A DNA stretch of 64,000 bases from Micromonospora tarapacensis. GTDB taxonomy: Bacteria; Actinomycetota; Actinomycetes; Mycobacteriales; Micromonosporaceae. Below the pieces are notes generated by a model. That model was not told where the DNA came from, made no database searches, and saw only the letters and a program-made list of their open reading frames with translations. Where the stretch lies: positions 2,405,324 to 2,469,323 of the forward strand of contig NZ_JAHCDI010000004.1 in NCBI RefSeq assembly GCF_019697375.1, in the 5' to 3' direction. Positions 1-8,506 of the stretch are shown piece by piece (position 1 is the stretch's first letter; each line of letters opens with the position of its first letter). Both the position numbers and the translations under genes were made by a program.

Positions 1-36
1 AAGGAGGTGCCGGGCTGGCCTGACCCCTTCCCAACG

Positions 37-76
37 GTGCGGTTGGTCGCGCAGAGAGCTGCGCGACCAACCGCAC
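37..76. terminator. Strong stem-loop, probable terminator
   Basis: A perfect 17-bp inverted repeat (arms 37-53 and 60-76) surrounds a 6-nt loop. No T-tract follows, which is common for terminators in very GC-rich actinomycetes. It would end transcription of a gene to the left of the window or insulate the region. Confidence 0.6.
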
Positions 77-408
77 GGCCGGGTCCGGCCACGACACTCG
101 GGGGAAGGCCGTGACCGGACGCCTCGGTGGGCATGGATATGCGAGGACAGCCGGCGGCCGGCAGGGCCGAGGTACTGCTCGCGTCGCGACAAGAGAACGC
201 GCCGATCGCGCACATCGGCGTCGGCCGGGTCGAGACCGGCCGCTGCGACGGGGGTTGTCGCACAAGGCAGCACAACGCCCACGGTCCACCTGCTACGACG
301 TATGGTCGTCGCTGTGGTTGGCCCGATGGCGGTCATTGCGCCTCCTCAGCAACAGTCGGATCATGCTCGCCAGCCGTGCACTTCATGCCGGCTGATCTTC
401 GATGCCGT

Positions 409-424
409 GACCCATCGATGGGTC
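409..424. promoter_or_regulatory. 16-bp perfect palindrome
   Basis: GACCCATCGATGGGTC is a perfect palindrome in non-coding DNA about 240 bp upstream of the 662 regulator. The size and symmetry fit a dimeric repressor site. No protein is assigned to it. Confidence 0.35.
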
Positions 425-475
425 GCATGTCGTGTGTTCACGATCACTGACAGTCCGCTGCCTTGGAACCCCGAG

Positions 476-511
476 TTACCAGGAGACTTACCAGGAGACT
501 TAGCAGGAGAC
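476..511. repeat. Three tandem copies of a 12-bp unit
   Basis: TTACCAGGAGAC occurs at 476-487 and 488-499, followed by TTAGCAGGAGAC at 500-511. The copies are contiguous and differ by one base. Each unit contains AGGAG, so the array looks like three Shine-Dalgarno-like cores, although no start codon follows at useful spacing. It lies 150 bp upstream of the 662 gene. Confidence 0.7.
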
Positions 512-661
512 GTGCCTCTGACCTGCTGATTCTCGACATCGATCAGTGGTGGGCGGACTCCAACGGTTCAAAGTCGGGGTTAGGCTCTGGCCGCACCGGA
601 CAGCCGCCGATGGTCGGACAGTCGCGGTGCCTTTGCGTCTGTCTGCACCGGAGGGCCGTTC

Positions 662-1543
662 ATGATCAGTCCGTATGTGCGACGCCGCCGGCTCGCAGCC
701 GAGCTACTCAGGTTGCGGGAGGAACACGGCTACTCCACCCAACGGCTCGCCAAGGAGATCAACGTCCCACGCCAGCGCATCAGTCAACTCCAGAACGGGC
801 ACCTGCGGCCCGACTTGGACGAGATCATGCGCATCCTCAAGCTTTTCAACGTCGGCGAACGTCGCTGGCAGCAGATCATGACCATCGCCCGTGAAGCCCA
901 GGAGCGTGGCTGGTGGGAAAAGTTCCGCGACGAGATGGGACCTCGCCAAGCGTTGTACGCCGACCTCGAAGCCGGCGCACGGTCCATCGTCGAGTACCAG
1001 ATGACGCTATTGCCGGGCCTGCTCCAAATCCCCCGGTTCACCGAGGTTCGGGCGCGGGCCGACCGGGGCGCATACCCAGAGGACTTCGACCCAGCCCGCG
1101 CGCTGGAGGCAAGAGCGATACGACAGCGTGTACTCGAACGTGCCGGCGGGCCCAGCTACGAGGTGATCATTGACGAGTTGGCAGTCCGGCGCTTCGCCGC
1201 GCCGCCGGACGTTGTCCGTGCCCAGATGGACCACCTCGTGCACGTCGGCCGTAGCCGCAAGAGGATCACCATCCGCGTGCTGCCACTGATGGCGGCCATC
1301 GCCGGTCATGTCGTGCCCCGGTCGGCCTTCTTCACCTATCGTTATCCGGACCCCGGCGACCCGATCGTCGTGGCCGTCGACACCGTCACGTCCGACCTCG
1401 TACTTACCGAACCGGCCGAGATCACCTACTACCTTGACCTCTACCAGCGACTACAGCAGGCGACGCTCAGTCCCGCCGACAGCCTCGACCTCCTAGCCGC
1501 CGTGGCTGAAGACCTGCCCAACTACTCAGGGAGCCGACAATGA
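662..1543 (+). CDS. XRE-family regulator with DUF5753 (Scr1 type)
   Basis: The 293-residue product has an N-terminal helix-turn-helix (about residues 10-50, containing STQRLAKEINVPRQRISQLQ). A long C-terminal region follows that begins WWEKFRDEMG and contains SIVEYQMTLLPGLLQIP, the hallmark of DUF5753. In this family the protein binds DNA and acts with small DUF397 proteins, one of which overlaps its stop codon by 4 bp. A GGAGGG ribosome site precedes the ATG. In actinomycetes such pairs control development or antibiotic production; the target here is unknown. The family call is firm, the role is inferred. Confidence 0.9.
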   Translation: MISPYVRRRRLAAELLRLREEHGYSTQRLAKEINVPRQRISQLQNGHLRPDLDEIMRILKLFNVGERRWQQIMTIAREAQERGWWEKFRDEMGPRQALYADLEAGARSIVEYQMTLLPGLLQIPRFTEVRARADRGAYPEDFDPARALEARAIRQRVLERAGGPSYEVIIDELAVRRFAAPPDVVRAQMDHLVHVGRSRKRITIRVLPLMAAIAGHVVPRSAFFTYRYPDPGDPIVVAVDTVTSDLVLTEPAEITYYLDLYQRLQQATLSPADSLDLLAAVAEDLPNYSGSRQ

Positions 1544-1740
1544 ACCCGAGCAAATTCACCAACTGGCGCAAATCCCGCCGCAGCGGCGGCGGCGACAACT
1601 GCGTCGAGGTAGCCGTCGCCGCCGACGGCCCCGTAGGCGTCCGCGACTCCAAGAACCCCACCGGCCCGATCCTCGAGTTCAGCCCACCCGAGTGGCAGGC
1701 GTTCACGAGAGGCGTCCGCGACGGCGAGTTCGACGCATAG
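1540..1740 (+). CDS. DUF397 domain protein
   Basis: This 66-residue protein carries the DUF397 signature: FTNWRKSRRSGGGDNCVEVA near the N terminus, then VGVRDSKNPTGPILEFSPPEW and a final AFTRGVRDGEFD. Its ATG overlaps the TGA of the DUF5753 regulator, so the two are translationally coupled. DUF397 proteins are known partners, sometimes described as toxins, of Scr1-type antitoxin regulators. The pair is intact here. The biochemical action of the small protein is not established from sequence. Confidence 0.92.
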   Translation: MNPSKFTNWRKSRRSGGGDNCVEVAVAADGPVGVRDSKNPTGPILEFSPPEWQAFTRGVRDGEFDA

Positions 1741-1945
1741 CCGGCGTACGGCGGCCACGAGGCGCCGCCCTGGTGGACGGCGCTGGTGCCGCTCGGCACA
1801 CCGCCGTCCACCACCCGGAGTAGCTGCTAGAAGACAGGTATCCACGCTGTCATGCTGAGCGCACCGGACCCGTCCAGACGTACAGCCGCCCGCACGAGAA
1901 TGATCACCGCACGGCGGCGGAGGTGCGAGGGGAAGGAGCACTGAG

Positions 1946-2029
1946 ATGCCGCGACCACACGTGGCCGCAGCGCGGCGTCGAATTCGTGTCCTCTCGCGAC
2001 GGTCCGATGCGCGTCGGGAGGTTGACTAA
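1946..2029 (+). CDS. Possible 27-residue leader peptide
   Basis: A 28-codon ORF begins with ATG behind a good GGAAGGAG ribosome site and stops with TAA one base before the GTG at 2031 that begins the large regulator. The peptide is arginine-rich and resembles nothing I recognise. The regulator start has no ribosome site of its own, so translation of this ORF probably feeds into it. A similar arrangement precedes the paralogous regulator at 5366. It may be a coupling leader rather than a functional peptide. Confidence 0.45.
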   Translation: MPRPHVAAARRRIRVLSRRSDARREVD

Positions 2030-2030
2030 G

Positions 2031-3605
2031 GTGGGCGATCGCCGCAAGCCACCGCCGAACACGCTGCTGTCCCGAGCGCGACAACGGCTGCCTTCGCCAG
2101 CCGGTTCGGGACGAAAGATGTCCCGGCAGGAGCTTGCCGAATCTGTCAACGCCTACTTGTGGGACACGTATAAGACGAAGGAGGCGCTCGACGAAACGGA
2201 CATCGGCAAACTGGAACGAGGCGAGAACCGCTGGCCACGCGAACGCCGACGTGAAGCCTTCCGCGTCGTCCTGCACGTAAGTTCGGACGCTGAACTTGGG
2301 TTCTATATCAACCGCAACGCCCAAACAGCAGAGCTCGATCAACCCTGGACACTGCCATCGCCCGACAGCAGCAGCCCAGGAACTCTGCAACAGATCAGCC
2401 AAGCGCAGCCCGACCCTTCGGCGGCTCTGTCGCTGCTGACCGGTGCAGGACTCGCGCTACATGGGATTGAATCGGCGCAGACAGAGGACCACACGCTCGC
2501 GGCGCCGGCTGGTCGCTTCTTCGATGGGCAATCCGTCGACACACGCGTCTACCCCGCTGTCGATGACGGCCGCGTCCTCACGGCAGTGCCCGCCGACTTC
2601 GCTAACAGCCAGTTTCTTCGCAGACCCCGCCGTGGGCTGGTCGTGGGGGTTGTCGAAGGTGACGAGCGGCCTCGCGGTTTCGGGCTCGACAGCCGGCAGG
2701 CGCGGCGGCGGCTGATCAAGGCTGGCCCAGCGGCACGGCTGCTCATACCTCCCGCCTATATCTTGGACGATGTAACGGCCGGAGTTCTATGGGCCGTGGT
2801 CAACTTGGACGAACCGCTGCTTCACGACGACGGTCTCCTGTTCGACCTCCAGCAGCAGTTGGCGCAGTACGAGGCACTTCCACATTCGTCGGCCGGGCGC
2901 GATCTCGCGTCGGATCTCACGAGGGTGTCACAGATGTGGTTGGGCAGCGACTTCTGTGCTCAACACATCCTTCGTCACCTTGCCGACCTTTCCAGCCCTC
3001 CCGAATTTTGGACCCGGGAACAGCGTGGCGAAGAGGCGAGCACATGGCTGCTGTTCCGGCATAAGTACGACTATCTACAGGCCGTCACTGACCGCTTCTC
3101 CGGTGGAGCACTGAGCCGCGCGTTTTGTATTCCGCCCGAGACAGTCGTCGCGTCACCATGCGCCGAGCGCATCCTCCTCATCCTCGCCGCAGCCCTGATG
3201 GAATCGTTTTCGATCCGCGTCGATGTATGCGCCGACCCGGAGTACGCGGCCGTCGAGGGCTTCGTGCTGGACCGTGGACGGCAAGCCATTGTGGCGAACT
3301 GGGTGGGTGCCGACGGAATCTGGCAGGTTGGTGTCACCACCACCCGCCCGGCGATATACGACTACGGCGAGACTGCGGCCTACACGAGCGCACATTCTGT
3401 CGTGCCAGGGCGTTCACCCGGGCAGCGTCTACGGGCAATGGCCGACTACCTGGAGCTGGACTGGCCATGGCTGGTCCAGCGTTGTGCCCAGTTGGGACAA
3501 CACGGCTGCGCAGGACTCGCCGGGCCTCGCAGCCGACTACTCTCCGTCGCTGGATTGGATCGGGCATGCCGGTACCTCAGCGAGGTCGGGGCGGCGACAG
3601 ACTAG
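2031..3605 (+). CDS. Large XRE-family regulator with unknown sensor domain
   Basis: The product from GTG 2031 is 524 residues. It opens with PNTLLSRARQRLPSPAGSGR and then MSRQELAESVNAYLWDTY and DIGKLERGENRWP, an N-terminal DNA-binding module shared by five proteins in this window. The remaining 430 residues show no TPR repeats like its paralogues; they contain a mixed alpha/beta region I do not recognise. Upstream in-frame ATGs exist (for example 2007), but the homologous start of the paralogues and the leader ORF that ends next to 2031 favour this GTG. Asparaginase follows 44 bp downstream on the same strand. The DNA-binding role is likely; the ligand is unknown. Confidence 0.75.
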   Translation: MGDRRKPPPNTLLSRARQRLPSPAGSGRKMSRQELAESVNAYLWDTYKTKEALDETDIGKLERGENRWPRERRREAFRVVLHVSSDAELGFYINRNAQTAELDQPWTLPSPDSSSPGTLQQISQAQPDPSAALSLLTGAGLALHGIESAQTEDHTLAAPAGRFFDGQSVDTRVYPAVDDGRVLTAVPADFANSQFLRRPRRGLVVGVVEGDERPRGFGLDSRQARRRLIKAGPAARLLIPPAYILDDVTAGVLWAVVNLDEPLLHDDGLLFDLQQQLAQYEALPHSSAGRDLASDLTRVSQMWLGSDFCAQHILRHLADLSSPPEFWTREQRGEEASTWLLFRHKYDYLQAVTDRFSGGALSRAFCIPPETVVASPCAERILLILAAALMESFSIRVDVCADPEYAAVEGFVLDRGRQAIVANWVGADGIWQVGVTTTRPAIYDYGETAAYTSAHSVVPGRSPGQRLRAMADYLELDWPWLVQRCAQLGQHGCAGLAGPRSRLLSVAGLDRACRYLSEVGAATD

Positions 3606-3649
3606 GCTCGCGACACGCATCCGTCTCGTCGAGGTAAAGGACGCCACCC

Positions 3650-4723
3650 GTGCCCGTTGCTACACCCGGGGAGCGCCGGGTCTTGTTGATCAGCCTCGGC
3701 GGCACGATCGCGATGACTCCAAACGCAGGCGGCGGCGTCGCCCCGGCACTGTCCGCTGACGAACTTCTGGCCGCCGTCCCCGGCCCCGCGGATCTCGATG
3801 TCGTTGTGCAGACCACAGACTTTCGGCGACTTCCCGGCGCCTCACTGGGCTTTGATGATCTAGTCGCGGTGATGACGTTGATCCGGGAACAGCTCGCCGC
3901 CGATATCGACGGTGCCGTGGTAGTTCAGGGAACCGACACGATCGAGGAGACCTCCTACCTGCTCGACCTCTACCACGACGGGCCGCAGCCGGTCGTGGTC
4001 ACCGGAGCGATGCGCAATCCGACGCTGGCTGGACCTGACGGGCCGGCGAACCTGCTCGCGGCGGTCCAGACCGCCGCGAGTCCAGCCGCACGCAATCTCG
4101 GCTGCCTGGTCGTCCTCGCCGATGAGATTCATGCGGCACGGCACGTCCGTAAGACCCACTCCACGGCGGGCTCCACATTCCAATCCCCTAACGGAGGCCC
4201 GTTCGGCTACCTCGTCGAGGGTCAGCCCCGGTTCGTCAATCGCACTACTCACAGAACCACAGTGCCCGCGCCAGCCGCCGGTCGCCACCCCCGCATCGCG
4301 CTACTCACCGTCAGTCTCGGCGACGACGGCGTGCTTCTAGACGGTATCGCGGGCCGCGTCGACGGAGCTGTCATCGGCGGCTTCGGCGTGGGCCACGTTC
4401 CACGCCAGCTCGTACCGGCGCTCAGCGATCTAGCGGACAAGATCCCAGTCATCCTCGCCAGCCGCACCGGCGCCGGCTCTGTTCTCACCAGCACTTACGG
4501 CTTTCCTGGTTCAGAACGCGACCTCCTCAGCCGGGGGCTGATCTCGGCCGGTTTCCTCGATCCGCTCAAAGCTCGCATCCTCCTGCGGAGCCTGCTGGCG
4601 GCTGACGCCGACCGCAAAACGATCAGTGCGGCATTCGCCATCGCCGGCGACTACGCCGACCCCGAGGACTGGCCGTGGGCGGAGAGCCTGAACGCAAAGA
4701 CTGAAGGGGTAGCCCGTGCGTAG
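3650..4723 (+). CDS. L-asparaginase/glutaminase family enzyme
   Basis: The 357-residue protein has both active-site signatures of the asparaginase family. GGTIAM near residues 17-22 supplies the nucleophile Thr19, and VVVQGTDTIEETSYLL near residue 95 holds the second Thr-Asp pair. A further conserved stretch is KTHSTAGSTFQSPNGG, followed by SLGDDGVLLDG in the C-terminal domain. It should hydrolyse asparagine to aspartate and ammonia. No signal peptide is visible, so it is probably cytoplasmic. The start is GTG at 3650. The next gene begins 8 bp before its stop, which indicates co-translation with a PPC-domain protein. Confidence 0.88.
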   Translation: MPVATPGERRVLLISLGGTIAMTPNAGGGVAPALSADELLAAVPGPADLDVVVQTTDFRRLPGASLGFDDLVAVMTLIREQLAADIDGAVVVQGTDTIEETSYLLDLYHDGPQPVVVTGAMRNPTLAGPDGPANLLAAVQTAASPAARNLGCLVVLADEIHAARHVRKTHSTAGSTFQSPNGGPFGYLVEGQPRFVNRTTHRTTVPAPAAGRHPRIALLTVSLGDDGVLLDGIAGRVDGAVIGGFGVGHVPRQLVPALSDLADKIPVILASRTGAGSVLTSTYGFPGSERDLLSRGLISAGFLDPLKARILLRSLLAADADRKTISAAFAIAGDYADPEDWPWAESLNAKTEGVARA

Positions 4724-5186
4724 CCAAGAGGTGGTCCTCAGCCGCACGTTCGCCGTGGCGTTCGACCATGGCGAGGACTTCTTCGTGGCCCTGGAGGAGT
4801 TCTGCCGCACCAACGGGGTCCGCCAAGGTTTCGTGCCCGTCTTCATCGCTGGTTTCGCCGAGGTCGAGATTGTAGGCACCTGCGGCAAACTAGAAGACCC
4901 CCAGGCTCCGGTCTGGTCCGCCGTGCACCTGACCAACGTCGAGGCGCTCGGCGGCGGCACGATCGCCTACGACGAAACCGAGAACCGGATACAGCCACAC
5001 ATCCACGTCTCCGTCGGGCTCAAGGAACACAGCGCTACCGGCCACACAAGCCATCTGCTGTCGGCGAAGGTCCAGTTCCTCACGGAAATGCTGATCGTCG
5101 AGGCGTCTGCGCCGGCAATGAGCCGCGAGCGGAATCCGGCGCTCTACGACGTCCCCCTGCTCCGGTTCGACACCACGATCGGATGA
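4716..5186 (+). CDS. PPC/DUF296-domain protein
   Basis: This 156-residue protein matches the plant-and-prokaryote-conserved (PPC, DUF296) fold: FAVAFDHGEDFFVALEEFC at the start, VFIAGFAEVEI, then HIHVSVG with the paired histidines typical of the family, and a late GHTSHLL. Bacterial PPC proteins form trimers and bind metal. Their function is mostly unknown. The GTG start overlaps the end of the asparaginase gene by 8 bp, so the two proteins are probably made together and may act in one pathway. Confidence 0.8.
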   Translation: MRSQEVVLSRTFAVAFDHGEDFFVALEEFCRTNGVRQGFVPVFIAGFAEVEIVGTCGKLEDPQAPVWSAVHLTNVEALGGGTIAYDETENRIQPHIHVSVGLKEHSATGHTSHLLSAKVQFLTEMLIVEASAPAMSRERNPALYDVPLLRFDTTIG

Positions 5187-5201
5187 CACCGTCGCCTAGC
5201 C

Positions 5202-5369
5202 ATGCGAACCTACATCGTCCGTGACCACGCAGCAGATCCGGCGGAGGTGCGCTCTCCGAGCGAGCTTGTACCTGTCGGCTTCCGCGTCCAGACGATGACC
5301 ACGCAGCCGGGGGCGATCCGCGTCATCACCCAGCGAACCATTCCTGCGGTCGGAGGCGTGAACAGGTGA
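5202..5369 (+). CDS. Small 55-residue ORF coupled to the split regulator
   Basis: An ATG at 5202 opens a 55-codon frame ending in TGA at 5367-5369. That stop overlaps the GTG at 5366 which starts the interrupted regulator, giving a GTGA coupling. The peptide (starting MRTYIVRDHAADPAEV) has no recognised domain. The tight overlap and the full-length frame support expression. It parallels the small leader ORF before the regulator at 2031, although the two peptides are not alike. Confidence 0.55.
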   Translation: MRTYIVRDHAADPAEVRSPSELVPVGFRVQTMTTQPGAIRVITQRTIPAVGGVNR

Positions 5370-5437
5370 GTAGCCGCCGCATCAAGCCAGCACCGAACAC
5401 CTTGCTGTCTCAGGCACGGCGGCGGGCGCCTTCCCCA

Positions 5438-5441
5438 TCAG
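5438..5441. repeat. Left copy of the target-site duplication (TCAG)
   Basis: TCAG directly abuts the left end of the IS and is repeated at 7146-7149 directly after its right end. A 4-bp duplication is the size usual for the IS1380 family. Confidence 0.85.
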
Positions 5442-7145
5442 CCTCCCCTGTTCAGAGGGGGATTTGACTGATCGAGGTCAGTGAAAGAAAGGTGCACCTG
5501 ACCTGCAAGGATGTGGGTGTCGAGTCCATGTCCACAGCAGAATCGGGTGCACCTTCCTGGTGAGTAAGGGTAGTGGGTGGGATCAGCGGCTGGTCGTCGG
5601 CTCGGGCGGGAAAGGGCTGGTCGGTCATGCGGGTGCGGTCCTGCTGCGGAAATGCGCTGATCGGACCGGTCTGACCAGCGGATTGAACAAGGTGCTGCCG
5701 CGCGGCAAGGGCCCTGGATGGTGGGATCGCGGCACGGTCCTGGTGTCGCTCGCGGTCGCGATCGTGCTCGGCGCCACGAGCATGTCCGACATCGCGCTGC
5801 TCGCCCATCAGGGCCTGGTCTTCGGTGATCCCCGTCGGAGTCGACCGTCCGGCGAGCGTTGGCCGGCCTCGACGAGACCGCGTTGAAGCGGATCGGCAAT
5901 GCGCGGGCGAAGGTCCGCGCCCACGTGTGGGCGCTGCTCGCCCGCCGCCCGCAGGGATTCCCGTGGCTGACCGTCGCGGGCAAACTCCTGACCGGGTGGG
6001 TGGTCATCGATCTGGATGCCACGCTGATCACCGCCCACAGCGACAAGCAGGGCGCGGCGGCCACCTTCAAGAAAGGCTATGGCTTCCACCCGCTCGGCGC
6101 GTGGTGTGCCAACACCGCGGAATGCCTGGCCATGCTGCTGCGGCCCGGCAACGCCGGATCGAACACGGTTGCTGATCACATCCGGGTCCTCGGCGACGCG
6201 ATCACGCAACTCCCGGTCGCCTACCGGCGCAAGCTGCTGATCCGCGTCGACGGTGCCGGCGCCACCCACGAGCTCCTGGAACATCTTCAGCAGATGAACC
6301 GGGCGTGGCGCAGCGTGAAGTTCACCGTCGGCTGGACGATCACCACCGCCGACGAGACCGCGATCAACCAGATCCCCGCCGACGCCTGGAGCGACAGCCT
6401 GCACCAGGACGGCACCGCCACCAGCGACGCGCACGTCGCGGAACTGACCGGCCTCAACCCGCGCCTGCACGCCTGGACCGGCACACTACGGCTGCTCGTA
6501 CGCCGGGTGAAACCCTCGGCCCGGCACGCCAAGAACCTCACCGACCTGGAGAAACGCACCGGCTGGCGCTACCAGATCGTGGCCACCAACATCACCCGTA
6601 TCGCCGGCGTGCCCGGCTCGCACCAGCCGCAATGGCTCGACGCCCTACACCGTTCTCACGCCGGCGTGGAAGATCACGTCCGCGGCGCAAAGGCGATGGG
6701 CCTGCGCAACCTGCCCTCGAAAACGTGGACGGTCAACCGCGGCTGGGTCCTGACCGCCAACCTCGCCGCCGACCTGGCCTCCTGGACCAGACTGCTCGGC
6801 CTGCACGACCAGCCGGATCTCGCCGACGCCGAACCCGACACCCTGCGCTACCGGCTGCTGCACCTGCCCGGCAAAATCGCCGTCCACGCCCGCCGCCGTG
6901 TCCTGTCGATCCCCGAGACCTGGCCCTGGGCCGACGCGTTCACCCTCTGCTGGCAACGCCTCACCCAGCTACCACTGACCACCTGACCCCGACTCCCGCA
7001 CCTACCAGCAGAAAGGCTGCCCTCCGAGGGCCGGAGACCTCGCGCTTCCACAGCGACACGTGGCAGTCCCACCCCCACTCGGGCCGGACAAAACGGTCAG
7101 CCGAAACGGTCAGGCAGGGGAGCAAAACCCTCTGACGGATCGAGG
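5442..7145 (+). mobile_element. IS1380-family insertion sequence, 1704 bp
   Basis: The element is delimited by TCAG duplications. The left end reads CCTCCCCTGTTCAGAGGG and the right end read inward CCTCGATCCGTCAGAGGG, giving an imperfect inverted repeat with identical CCTC and TCAGAGGG blocks. One transposase gene fills it. The insertion lies in the N-terminal coding part of an XRE regulator, and excision restores that frame exactly. Matching flanks and the intact duplication suggest a recent insertion. Confidence 0.9.
5560..6986 (+). pseudogene. IS1380-family transposase with one frameshift
   Basis: The two overlapping frames together make a 475-residue DDE transposase. The first frame runs from GTG 5560 to about 5833; the second resumes with STVRRALAGLDETALKR. 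VIDLDATLI holds the first acidic residue, LIRVDGAG the second, and VEDHVRGAKAMGLRNLP the final Glu with a Lys seven residues later. The frame break is at a CCCC tract (5830-5833); one more C would give FGDPPSESTVRRAL. Seven other such breaks occur in the window, so this is probably a base-calling error. If real, the element needs frameshifting or is inactive. Confidence 0.85.
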
Positions 7146-7149
7146 TCAG
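7146..7149. repeat. Right copy of the target-site duplication (TCAG)
   Basis: This TCAG follows the right end of the IS and matches 5438-5441. The regulator sequence resumes directly after it. Confidence 0.85.
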
Positions 7150-8506
7150 GCTCTGGACGGTCGATGTCTCGACAGGAACTTGCCGAAGCCGTCAACGCAT
7201 ACCTGTGGGACACATACAAGGCCAGGGAGCGGCTCGACGAAAAGGACATCGGCAAACTTGAGCGGGGCGAGAACCGGTGGCCCCGCGAGTGCCGACGTGA
7301 GGCGTTCCGCGCTGTCCTGCGAGTCGATGAGGACCGACAGCTCGGGTTCTACGTGGTCCGCGGTACCAGCGGCGCGAGGTCGGCCAGAAGCGAGGCTCGA
7401 CCGATCCCTGCGGTGGCCGTGGGTGGGGCTTCTTCGACCCGTTCACCGAATCGAGCCTTCGATGTCGGGCTGGTCCGCCTGACGGGAGCCGCCTGGTTTG
7501 GCATGCTGCCCGAGGATCTAGTCGAGCTACCCGGTCCGTGGACGACCGACATGGACACACCTACCAAGATCGAAGCTGCTCATGTGGAGGCCCTACGGCG
7601 CAGCATCGCCCTGTTCGAGCACTGGGACCACCAGTACGGCGGCGGACTGGCTCGGGCCGCGATGAGCGGCCAACTTCAGTGGGCATGCAGAGCTGCCCGC
7701 ACTTCGGTCATGACGGAGACGACGAGGCAGGCTTGGCAGTCAGTCGCGGCCCGGCTCGGTGACCTCGCGGGCTGGGCGTGTTTCGACGCCGGAGAGAGAC
7801 CTGAACTCGTACAGCACTACTTTCTGACCGCGATCCAACTCGCCGGGGAAGCCAACGACGTCCAGCAGCGCACCCACACAGCCACATCGATGAACCGCCA
7901 CCTGACCTACCTTGGCCGAACCTCTGAAGCCCTCGACATTGTCGGCTTGGCCCGCCTGGGTTGGCGGGAGCTGCCGCATCTCGGTCGGGCCGTCATCGGC
8001 ATTGCGGAGGCCCGTACCCACGGCAAGATCGGCGATAGGCAAGCCTGCGAGCAAGCTGTCCAACTATGTGATCACCACTTCGCGAACAGTTCCCCGGACG
8101 GAGTGGTTGACCCGACGTGGGGCTACTACGCCGACGCTGCCCAGATCCTCGGTGACGCCGGACATGCACTCTTCGACCTGGCTATGACCTCCGGCGACGA
8201 GGACCAGGCCGAAGCGACGATCAACAGGCTGGAAGCGGCGTATGTGAGCCACTCGCCGGAGTCTGTCCGGTCGAAGGCCCTGACCATGATCCGGATCGCG
8301 TGTCTGAAGGCACGCCACCGGGATCTCGGGGAAGCGCTGGACGCTGCCGATCTCGGCATAGCCGATGCTCGCGAGGTCCACTCACGTCGCATCGCAGACG
8401 ATCTTCGTCTGCTGGACAGGGTTCTGGCGTCCGTCCCCACTACCCGGGGCAATCGCGACCGGCTCGCGAAGGTTCGCGCCAGTATCGTCACGCCTGTCAG
8501 TAGAGG

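Larger units (their letters stand above)
1..661. other. Left intergenic region without a recognised gene
   Basis: I see no credible coding sequence here: the open frames overlap each other in several phases and show no domain or good ribosome site. The region holds a strong stem-loop, a 16-bp palindrome and a three-unit tandem repeat, listed separately. It probably contains the promoter of the Scr1-type regulator that starts at 662. Confidence 0.6.

Noticed and set aside
1..10. AAGGAGGTG at the left edge as a 16S rRNA end or strong ribosome site
   Set aside because: The next bases do not match the 16S end, and no start codon follows at useful spacing.
1923..2030. Longer N terminus for the 2031 regulator
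   Set aside because: The extension does not match paralogues and overlaps a small ORF with a better ribosome site that ends next to GTG 2031.
6305..7135. Long arginine/proline-rich frame inside the IS
   Set aside because: It is a shadow of the transposase frame with low-complexity composition and no domain.
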